NCBI GenBank assembly: GCA_946480705.1
Contig: CAMLLF010000223.1
Location: forward strand, 1-6,781
Reading direction: 5' to 3'
Length of the DNA stretch: 6,781 bases
Source of the DNA: an uncultured Lysobacteraceae bacterium
GTDB taxonomy: Bacteria > Pseudomonadota > Gammaproteobacteria > Xanthomonadales > Rhodanobacteraceae
The first letter of the stretch is position 1; every line of letters begins with the position of its first letter. This document shows positions 1-6,041 of the stretch, piece by piece. The position numbers were made by a program, and so were the translations under genes. The notes beneath the pieces are model-generated. The model ran no database searches, had not been told where the DNA came from, and saw only the letters and a list, made by a program, of their open reading frames with translations.

Positions 1-905
1 GTCGTGGTGCCGTTGATGGCCACGCCGGTCGCGCCGTTGATCACGGTGTTGTTGACGACGTGCACGTCGGTGTTCGTCAGATTGACGCCGAGCGCGTAGT
101 CGGTGCCGCCGAGGTTGTCCTGTCCTTGTATAACGTTGTTCTGCAGCGTTACGCGGTTCGGTGGACTGCCGGTGTTCTGCGATATGGTGATGCCGCGCAC
201 GAAACGGCTGCCGGTGACGCGGTTCGCATCGAGCGTCACGAAACCGCCGGCGCTGCCGGCGACGGTGATGCCGCTGCCGAGCACGCCGTTCTCGCCGCGG
301 ATGCGGTTGCGGAACAGGTTGACCTGCCAGCTGCCGGTGAATCGATCGGCGCAGATCGCGGGTCGCGGCAGGCCGGTCGGTCCGGTAGCGAGCAGCGTGC
401 TGTCGCCGATGACGAAGGTCGGGTTGCCGCTGCCTGTGCCGGTCATGCGGATCATGCAGTCGCCGGTCGTGTTGTCGGCCTCGACCATGCGGATGCGGCT
501 CAGCGCGTAGGTCGACGCATCGGTCGACTGATGCTGGACGAAGAGGCTGCCGCGCCGCAAGACGAGGTCCTCGATGCGCACGTTGACCGGACCGCTCGCG
601 GGCGACTGCACCGCGATGCCGCGCCGTGGAGCGATGCCCGTGACGGCGCGCAGGGTCAGTGACTTGCGGATCGTGACGAACTCGTCGATGGCCGTATAGG
701 CGTCCGGCACGAACAGGTCGTCGGTGCCGATCTGCACGGTGTCGCCCGGAGCCGCACTGTCGATGCAGGCCTGCAAGGTGCCGAGGCAACTGCCGACGCC
801 CACGAGATTCGGCCAGGTCAGCGTCGCGGCGTGCGCCGCGGGGCAGGCGAGCAGCAGCGCTGCGAGCCATCCGGCGTTGTGGAAAGGTCTGCGATCGCGA
901 TTCAT
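1..905 (-). CDS. Secreted right-handed beta-helix repeat protein, partial (C-terminus beyond left edge)
   Basis: I do not recognise a specific gene. The frame is open from an ATG at 905 to the left edge, giving 301 residues without a stop. Residues 1-26 form a classical signal peptide: an RDRR basic start, a Leu/Ala core, and AHA before a likely cleavage at 26/27. The protein is therefore probably periplasmic, surface-bound or secreted. The mature start carries GSCLGTLQACIDSAAPGDTV (residues 38-57), a two-cysteine lead-in I associate with beta-helix proteins of Xanthomonadales. Residues from about 80 onward are short Val/Ile/Asn-rich strands (VTLQNNVIQG at 252-261, VHVVNNTVINGATGVAI at 281-297), the spacing expected of pectate-lyase/NosD-like parallel beta-helix rungs. 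Cysteines at 40/47 and 150/185 could form disulfides. GAAGG at 915-919 (minus) sits 9 nt upstream of the ATG and supports this start. The gene diverges from the sigma factor gene. Catalytic activity cannot be assigned; an adhesin-like or polysaccharide-binding role is possible. Confidence 0.85.
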   Translation of the reverse strand, partial: MNRDRRPFHNAGWLAALLLACPAAHAATLTWPNLVGVGSCLGTLQACIDSAAPGDTVQIGTDDLFVPDAYTAIDEFVTIRKSLTLRAVTGIAPRRGIAVQSPASGPVNVRIEDLVLRRGSLFVQHQSTDASTYALSRIRMVEADNTTGDCMIRMTGTGSGNPTFVIGDSTLLATGPTGLPRPAICADRFTGSWQVNLFRNRIRGENGVLGSGITVAGSAGGFVTLDANRVTGSRFVRGITISQNTGSPPNRVTLQNNVIQGQDNLGGTDYALGVNLTNTDVHVVNNTVINGATGVAINGTT

Positions 906-1040
906 GGAAGTCTGCCTTCAGGAGGGGCGCGAGCCCGTGCCGCCTCCAATACGAGGAAGCGGTGCCGATCCGTGCAGCGGACGTTTCGTCGCTGGCGGGA
1001 CTGTGCTGTACTGGGGCAATTCCTGCCGTGCCGGGGCACC
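906..1040. promoter_or_regulatory. Divergent intergenic region with candidate promoters
   Basis: This 135-bp gap separates two genes read outward, so both start sites must lie here or nearby. Plus strand: an extended -10-like TG-N-TGTACT at 1004-1012 matches the sigma-70 -10 consensus at four of six bases plus the TG. The -35 position (984-989, TTTCGT) is poor. It would place the transcript start near 1019, about 20 nt before the sigma factor ATG. Minus strand: GGAATT (1023-1018) is followed 16 nt later by GTC (1001-999), loosely resembling the GGAA...GTC layout of many ECF-dependent promoters and pointing at the beta-helix gene. Both are weak matches found by eye. No operator palindrome was evident. 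Confidence 0.35.
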
Positions 1041-1652
1041 ATGGTCGACACGCACGACGTTCCCGATGACGCCGAAGCGACGGCGCGGATCGCCGAGCTG
1101 CTGCACCGCCTGCTCAGCGAGCGCACCGGCGCGCTTGCGGAACTGTTCGCGGTCGGCCAGGCCGACCTGCGCCGCATCGCGCGGCACGAGCGGCGTCTTT
1201 CCGGCGGCGGTGAAACATTGTCCACAACCGCACTCGTCAACGAGGTATACATGAAGCTGCGCGGCGGCAGCCTGCCGGGCGTCGCCGACCGCCGTCACTT
1301 CTACGCGCTGGCCGGCCGCGCGATGCGTCAGGTGCTCGTCGACTACGCCCGCGGCCGGCTTGCGCGAAAGCGCGGCAGCGGGCTGGCGCCCGTCGCGATC
1401 GACGACGCGGCGCTGAGCGTCATCGACGAGGCCGAAGCCCTCGGCGCGATCGAACTCGCCGATGCGCTGGACCAGCTCGAGCGCGTGCGCCCGCGTCTCG
1501 CGCAGGTCGTGTACCTGCGTTTCTATGCCGGCATGAGCGACACGGAAATCGGCGGCCTGCTCGCGGTCGAGGAAAGCACGGTACGCCGCGACTGGCTGAA
1601 GGCGCGCGGCTGGCTGTATGCGCAGCTGCATCCGGACAGCGCGCCGTCATGA
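1041..1652 (+). CDS. ECF RNA polymerase sigma factor, kinase-linked (TIGR02999-like)
   Basis: This 203-residue protein is an extracytoplasmic-function sigma factor; it would bind core RNA polymerase in the cytoplasm and direct it to a small set of promoters. Region 2 spans about residues 15-105. It has the family's LSTTALVNEVYMKL stretch (60-73) and HFYALAGRAMRQVLVDYAR (86-104), both typical of the TIGR02999/'sigma-70 ECF-like' family. Region 4 spans about 137-196, with a helix-turn-helix at about 165-189 (MSDTEIGGLLAVEESTVRRD). The length fits the family (about 180-200). The ATG at 1041 was chosen because the frame upstream back to 831 encodes nothing family-like. Its ribosome site is weak (GGGG at 1033-1036). 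Ser61-Thr62-Thr63 occupies the place where typical ECF factors carry acidic residues, so activity may depend on phosphorylation by the kinase encoded next. The stop overlaps the kinase start (ATGA). No anti-sigma gene is adjacent. Confidence 0.92.
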   Translation: MVDTHDVPDDAEATARIAELLHRLLSERTGALAELFAVGQADLRRIARHERRLSGGGETLSTTALVNEVYMKLRGGSLPGVADRRHFYALAGRAMRQVLVDYARGRLARKRGSGLAPVAIDDAALSVIDEAEALGAIELADALDQLERVRPRLAQVVYLRFYAGMSDTEIGGLLAVEESTVRRDWLKARGWLYAQLHPDSAPS

Positions 1653-3781
1653 GCGGCACGGGCACGGATCCGGAACGGGCGCGCTGGGCGCGGCTGGAAG
1701 GTACGCTCGACGAATTGCTGGCGCTGGTCGAGTCGGAACGGCAGCGGCGCCTGGCCGAACTCGACGCTTCGGTACCCGAGGACGCCGCCGCGCTGCGCGG
1801 CTGGCTGCGCGGCATCGACCGGGCCGATGAAATCCCGCTGCCGGACGCGGCCCGAGGCGCGCAGCCGGCCGCATCGCAGCGCGTCGGTCCCTGGATCCTG
1901 CTGCAGCCGATCGGGCAGGGCGGCATGGGCACCGTGTGGCTCGCCGAACGCGCCGACGGCGCGTATCGCCAGCAGGTCGCGATCAAGTTCCTGCGCGAGG
2001 ACTCGCCAAGCCTGCGCTCGCGCTTCGCGCAGGAGCGCCAAGCGCTCGCGCGGCTGCAGCATGCGCAGATCGCGCGGCTGCTCGATGCGGGATTCAGCGC
2101 CGGCGGCACGCCGTATCTCGTCACTGAATACATCGCCGGCGTGACGCTGGACCACTGGTGCGCGCGCGCGCAGCCCGGCCTCGACGAGCGCCTGCGCGTG
2201 TTCCGCGCCGTGGCCGCCGCCGTCGCGCACGCGCATCGGCACCTGATCGTCCATCGCGACCTGAAGCCGCAGAACATACTGGTGGACAATGAGGCTCAGG
2301 TTCATCTGCTGGATTTCGGCATCGCGAAGCTGCTCGACGCGGACGGCGCGCAGACGCACGAGCGCGCATTGACGCCGGACTTCGCCGCGCCCGAGCAACT
2401 CACCGGCGAGCCAGTCACGACGGCGACCGACGTCTACGCGCTGGGCGCGCTGCTGTATCTGCTGCTGAGCGGACGTCCGCCGCTGGCGATGCGCGATCTC
2501 TCGCTCGCGGAGTTCGTGCGCCGCGTCTGCGAAGTGACACCGCCGCCGCCGAGCGAGGTGACGACATTGACGCAGGTGCCGGCGCGGCAGGTGCGCGGGG
2601 ATCTCGATGCGATCGTCGGCAAGGCATTGGCCAAGGAGCCCGCGGACCGCTACGCGACGGTCGACGCGCTGCTGCGCGACCTCGATCGCAGCGCAGCCCG
2701 GCTGCCGATCGACGCGCGCGCGCCGTCGCGCGGCTACCGGTTGCGCAGGTTCCTGCAGCGCCATCGCGTTGCCGTCGCCGTCGCGGGCCTGCTCGGTGTA
2801 GCGGTGATGCTCGGTGTGGCCGGCACGTTGTGGCAGGCGCGCATCGCCGCGCAGGAACGCGATCGCGCGCGCGCGGAACGCGATGCCGCACGCCTCGAAG
2901 CCGCGCGCAACGGCGCGCTGTACGAATTTCTCGTCGGCCTGTTCCGCGACAGCGCGAACGAGTCGGAAAAATTCACCGCGAGCGAACTGCTGAGCCGCGG
3001 CGCGGTCTGGCTCGGGGCGCATCCGCCGGCCGACCGCGACTCGGCCGTGCTCGTCCACTCGGTGCTCGGCGAACTGCAGCTGCTGCGCCGCGATCCGCAG
3101 GGCGCGCGCGAACTGCTGGCGCCGTTGCTCGAGCGCAGCGATATCGATGAACTGCCGGCCGAACTCGGCGCGCGCCTGCGCTGCGTGCTTGCGTTCGCCG
3201 AGCACGCCGGCGGGAAGCTCGAGCGGGCTCGCGAACTCAGCGAGCGGGGTGTCGCGCTGGCAACGGCGCTGACCGGCAGCGCGCGCGCGACTTTGCTGCG
3301 CTGTCGCAGCGTCGCTGGCGCAGTGCTCGCCGACCTGAACCGTGATGCGGAAGCCATGGACATGCTGCGCACCGCACTGGCCGAGGCCGAGGGCGGCGTC
3401 GGCGAAGACACCGAGTCCGCGCTGCAGCTCGCCGGCATCGAGCATGCCTACGCGCTGGGCTCGTATTACGGCGGAAAGATCGACGACTCCCTGACCCACA
3501 ACGAGCGCGCGCTCGCGATCTATACGCGGCTCGGCCGGCGTGACAGCGCCGAAGCGCTGTCGACGCTCGGCAATCTCGCGCTGGCGCGACTGAACGGCGG
3601 ACGGGTGCTCGATGCCGACGCGAGCTTCGCCGAAGTGATTGCGCGCACCGAGGAACATGCCGGCGCGTCGGCCGGATTGAGCCAGCGGCTCATCAATGCC
3701 GCCACCGCCAAGCTCGTGCTGGAGCAGCCCGATGCGGCCGTGCGCTGCTCGATCGCGCGGCGGCGATACAGCGCGAACTGA
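1649..3781 (+). CDS. Membrane Hanks-type Ser/Thr protein kinase with TPR-like sensor region, frameshifted at the C-terminus
   Basis: A transmembrane protein kinase that probably phosphorylates the co-encoded sigma factor in the cytoplasm. Residues 1-75 are a soluble lead-in. The kinase domain (about 80-350) has all key elements: glycine loop GQGGMGTV (89-96), VAIK lysine 113, likely alpha-C Glu129, catalytic HRDLKPQN (202-209, Asp204), DFG (222-224), APEQ (247-250), Asp261 and Arg335. It therefore looks catalytically competent. One membrane span follows (about 374-394), then a charged stretch of heptad-like Ala/Arg/Glu (398-420) and helical TPR-like repeats from about 440. The repeats would lie outside the inner membrane and may sense a signal. 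The ATG overlaps the sigma factor stop (ATGA) and has no ribosome site, so translation is probably coupled. The frame ends abruptly after 710 residues with an unrelated tail (CSIARRRYSAN, 700-710); the true C-terminus lies in the next frame. With one base restored after 3745 the protein would be 915 residues, a normal size for such kinases. Confidence 0.93.
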   Translation: MSGTGTDPERARWARLEGTLDELLALVESERQRRLAELDASVPEDAAALRGWLRGIDRADEIPLPDAARGAQPAASQRVGPWILLQPIGQGGMGTVWLAERADGAYRQQVAIKFLREDSPSLRSRFAQERQALARLQHAQIARLLDAGFSAGGTPYLVTEYIAGVTLDHWCARAQPGLDERLRVFRAVAAAVAHAHRHLIVHRDLKPQNILVDNEAQVHLLDFGIAKLLDADGAQTHERALTPDFAAPEQLTGEPVTTATDVYALGALLYLLLSGRPPLAMRDLSLAEFVRRVCEVTPPPPSEVTTLTQVPARQVRGDLDAIVGKALAKEPADRYATVDALLRDLDRSAARLPIDARAPSRGYRLRRFLQRHRVAVAVAGLLGVAVMLGVAGTLWQARIAAQERDRARAERDAARLEAARNGALYEFLVGLFRDSANESEKFTASELLSRGAVWLGAHPPADRDSAVLVHSVLGELQLLRRDPQGARELLAPLLERSDIDELPAELGARLRCVLAFAEHAGGKLERARELSERGVALATALTGSARATLLRCRSVAGAVLADLNRDAEAMDMLRTALAEAEGGVGEDTESALQLAGIEHAYALGSYYGGKIDDSLTHNERALAIYTRLGRRDSAEALSTLGNLALARLNGGRVLDADASFAEVIARTEEHAGASAGLSQRLINAATAKLVLEQPDAAVRCSIARRRYSAN

Positions 3782-4395
3782 AGATCGCGGAAGGCGCGCC
3801 GCTCGCGCAGGCCGCGATCGAACGTGCGAAAGCCGCGTTGCTGCAGCGTGATTTCGGCAAGGCCGATACGGAGCTCGCCCGCGCGGAAACGCTGATCGCG
3901 GCGAGCTATCCGCCGTCGCATCATTACCGCGGTCTGGTTCCGGAACAGCGCGGCCGCCTGTTGCAGGCGCGCGGCGATCCGGCCGGCGCGCAGGCGCAGC
4001 TCGACATCGCGGCCGCGCAGTTTCGCAGCGGCGGCCGCGCGGCGCTGCGCCCGCTCGTGCGCACGCTCGCGCTGAAGATCGAGTTCGCGCTGGGGTCGGG
4101 CGACGCCGCCGCGTTACGCAGCGCCGCCGACGCAGCGGCGAACGCAGCGCAGCCGTTGCCGTTCGGCGACTGGCTGCGGGCCTGGACCGAGGCGCTGCAG
4201 GGACGCGGCAGGCAGTTGGCCGGAGACGCAGCAGGCGCCGCGCAGATTCATTCCGCCGAGCCGCGCCTTGCCGCGGCGCTCGGCGCGGAGCATCGGCTGA
4301 CACGCGCCGCGCGGCTGTGGACCGGGCACGCCGAGCGGACGGCGCGAACGCCAGGCGTTGCACTCGATACGGAAACGACACGTCCGGATCCGTAG
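3745..4395 (+). pseudogene. C-terminal TPR-like part of the kinase, displaced by a one-base frameshift
   Basis: About 216 residues in the frame one base off the kinase frame, ending at TAG 4393-4395. The join is clean. The kinase frame reads DAAVR up to codon CGC 3743-3745, and the other frame reads LLDRAAAIQRELKIAEG from 3745, so loss of one base (for example a C in CGC-CTG) accounts for it. The segment keeps the same Ala/Leu/Arg-rich helical pattern (AAIERAKAALLQRDFGKAD; RGRLLQARGDPAGAQAQLD) and ends with GAEHRLTRAARL (216-residue numbering about 168-179), as expected for the tail of this kinase type. It has no credible start of its own: the earliest possible initiator is a TTG at 3838 without a ribosome site. 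It is either a true truncation or a sequencing/assembly error. If real, these last repeats are not made unless ribosomes slip. Confidence 0.85.
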
Positions 4396-4430
4396 CGGGC
4401 AGATCGCTCCGGGACACGCTGGCGAAGATC

Positions 4431-4444
4431 CGCCGATGACGGCG
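4431..4444 (+). terminator. Small GC hairpin after the kinase gene
   Basis: CGCCG (4431-4435) and CGGCG (4440-4444) form a perfect 5-bp stem around ATGA, 36 nt after the kinase-frame stop. There is no following T run, and stems this short are frequent in GC-rich DNA. It is a weak candidate for the sigma factor-kinase transcript end. Confidence 0.18.
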
Positions 4445-4515
4445 TGCGGCCGCCCAATTCAGTGCGCGATGCAGATCGAGTCCCGGATGCGCTTCCTCGC
4501 ACTGCAGCGCGTCGA

Positions 4516-4540
4516 CGTGCCGTTGATCGTTCAACGCACG
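4516..4540 (-). terminator. Hairpin in the convergent spacer, possible terminator of the minus-strand operon
   Basis: CGTG-C-CGTTGA (4516-4526) pairs with TCAACG-CACG (4531-4540) around a TCGT loop, giving ten base pairs with a single bulged C at 4520. It lies about 28 nt beyond the stop of the minus-strand gene at 4568 and 120 nt beyond the kinase stop, so it could end either transcript and fits the minus-strand one better. Neither side has a T run, so Rho-independent activity is uncertain. The rest of the spacer (4396-4567) shows no gene. Confidence 0.35.
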
Positions 4541-4567
4541 ATTGCGCGGACGTGTCCCCCGGCTTCG

Positions 4568-6037
4568 CTAAGGTTGAAAGCCGTTCGCGAACAGCAGGTC
4601 CGGATCGGCATCGATGACGAGATCGAGATTCAGCACGGCGTTCGGATAACCCGATTCGATGTTCAGGGTCGAAAAGCGCACCGTGTTGTCGCCGTCGACG
4701 AGTTCGGCGAGCGGGATGTCGATCGCATGGTTGTAGCCGCCGGTCTGCCCCGGCGTGTCGAGCATCGCGACTTCGCCGGGCGTGAACGCGCGCACGTGGA
4801 CCGGCCCGTCGTTGATCTGATAGCGCAGCCGTCCCGTGCCGAGCCGGATACCGTCGATGTTGTAGCCCTGGTAGTAGCCGTTGAACACGAGCCGCGCGCG
4901 CGTCGCGTGCGCGAGCGAGACGTTCGTGAAGGTCAGCGGCGCGCTCAGCGTCGACACGCTGTTGGGCATCACGTAGCCGAGACTGAGCCCGTTGTGCACG
5001 GTCGTGTGCAGCGTGCCCGGCGGATATTCGTCGACCGTCGTGCGCGTCGACGCAATCGCGGCGTCGGGAATTTCGTATTCGCGCGTCCAGGTGATCGCCG
5101 GGCCGTCGAACCCGATGTTGTCCCAGTACAGATTCCATGAACGCAGCGGCCGCGGCAGGCCGCCGAACGTGGTCGCGTATTTCCAGGTCGCATGGTTGTG
5201 GCCGATCAGATGCACGTAGCCGCGCGAGAACGGCAGCGGCGGCGCGAAATTCACGATGCGGCGGCTGACCGGCGGCGCGAAGTTCACGCCGTCGTCCGAG
5301 GGCGGGGAGGTCAGCACGTCGAGCTGCGTCGCCGACATGCGCAGTTCGACGCGGCACAGGCGGCCCTTCTGCGCGGGAATCGTCGACGCCGAGCCCGGGA
5401 TCGTGGTCAGCGCGTAATCGCGCACGTCGTGGATCTCGACGTTGTTGCTCACGAACACGAGCATCACGCCGTTGCGCGGATTGGGGCCGCGTCCGTTGAG
5501 GTCCCACGCCGGTGTCGGCGACGGATCTTCGCTGATGACCACGCTCATGTAGCCGAGCAGGAAGTTCGTCGTCAGGTCCGTGTCGAACACGATGCGGCCG
5601 GTGCGGCCGGCGAAATCGAACGGCTGGCGGATGCGATAGACGTTGCTGCCGTAGTTCTGGGAACCGACCGCGGTCAGCAGATAGCGGCTGTTGATGTGCG
5701 CCGACGGATCGCAGACCAGCGTGTCGCGGTTCGCCGGCAGAAAGCCGGTGACATCGCTGCGGCACGGCGGCGGCTCGTCCGGAATCAGGCCGAACTCCGC
5801 ATCCCAGACCCAGAACGTCACGCCGTCGCCGGTCGACAGCGACGGCGCGTAGCGCGTCGCGCTGAAGCGCGAGCGACTCAGCTCGTTGCCGCGGCCGCGA
5901 TCGGCGGGCGGCGCCGGACCGTCTTCGAAGGTTTCGCAGAACGCCGGCGCGGCAAGGCCGCACGCGCCGGCGAACGCGACCGCCGGCGCTGCGGCGGCGA
6001 GCAGCACCGGCACGGCGACGAACGCGGCGAGGCGCAC
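4568..6037 (-). CDS. Secreted protein of unknown function with GFx C-terminal tail
   Basis: A 489-residue exported protein that I cannot name. The start is GTG at 6037, which begins a good signal peptide: an Arg at residue 2, a Leu/Ala/Val core, and AFA before a likely cut near residue 23. The mature N-terminus has CGLAAPAFCETFEDG (26-40), a paired-cysteine FCExF pattern I remember from Xanthomonadales secreted proteins. Residues about 115-320 look like an all-beta, LamG/concanavalin-like sandwich (YVHLIGHNHATWKYA 274-288; YWDNIGFDGPAITW 304-317). Residues about 335-475 look like a second jelly-roll module (LVFNGYYQGYNIDGIRLG 383-400; DGDNTVRFSTLN 448-459). The end, DPDLLFANGFQP (478-489), resembles the 'IFxxGFE' tails of that lineage. 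Five cysteines (26, 34, 92, 109, 228) remain after the signal peptide. It follows the upstream gene by 4 bp with no clear ribosome site, so translation is probably coupled. No catalytic motif was seen; carbohydrate binding is a guess from the fold impression. Confidence 0.85.
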   Translation of the reverse strand: MRLAAFVAVPVLLAAAAPAVAFAGACGLAAPAFCETFEDGPAPPADRGRGNELSRSRFSATRYAPSLSTGDGVTFWVWDAEFGLIPDEPPPCRSDVTGFLPANRDTLVCDPSAHINSRYLLTAVGSQNYGSNVYRIRQPFDFAGRTGRIVFDTDLTTNFLLGYMSVVISEDPSPTPAWDLNGRGPNPRNGVMLVFVSNNVEIHDVRDYALTTIPGSASTIPAQKGRLCRVELRMSATQLDVLTSPPSDDGVNFAPPVSRRIVNFAPPLPFSRGYVHLIGHNHATWKYATTFGGLPRPLRSWNLYWDNIGFDGPAITWTREYEIPDAAIASTRTTVDEYPPGTLHTTVHNGLSLGYVMPNSVSTLSAPLTFTNVSLAHATRARLVFNGYYQGYNIDGIRLGTGRLRYQINDGPVHVRAFTPGEVAMLDTPGQTGGYNHAIDIPLAELVDGDNTVRFSTLNIESGYPNAVLNLDLVIDADPDLLFANGFQP

Positions 6038-6041
6038 GAGG

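Noticed and set aside
60..662. Plus-strand open frames opposite the beta-helix gene
   Set aside because: The minus strand carries a signal peptide and beta-helix rungs. The plus frames are low-complexity shadows.
831..1040. Extending the sigma factor upstream to 831 for a 273-residue protein
   Set aside because: The added 70 residues overlap the divergent beta-helix gene and show no sigma-family features. The ATG at 1041 gives the normal family length.
920..1254. A strong AGGAGG at 920-925 followed by a GTG at 937 and an open frame to 1254, a possible leader peptide or upstream gene
   Set aside because: The spacing (11 nt) is slightly long, the product is Ser/Pro/Arg-rich without motifs, and most of the frame runs through the sigma factor gene out of register. 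It is probably coincidental.
3838..4395. A separate small gene starting at TTG 3838
   Set aside because: There is no ribosome site, and the coding-like sequence begins about 90 nt earlier, exactly where the kinase frame breaks. It is the kinase tail, not an independent gene.
1523..4534. A 1003-residue open frame on the minus strand opposite the sigma factor and kinase genes
   Set aside because: Its translation is Arg/Ala/Gln-rich with no recognisable domain. It is codon-aligned with the kinase over most of its length, as expected for a GC-rich complement of a real gene, while the plus strand encodes clear kinase and sigma motifs.
4248..5963. A 571-residue minus-strand frame overlapping the secreted-protein gene
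   Set aside because: It is Arg-rich, has no domain or signal peptide, and shares the strand with a better frame that has a signal peptide and sensible start and stop.
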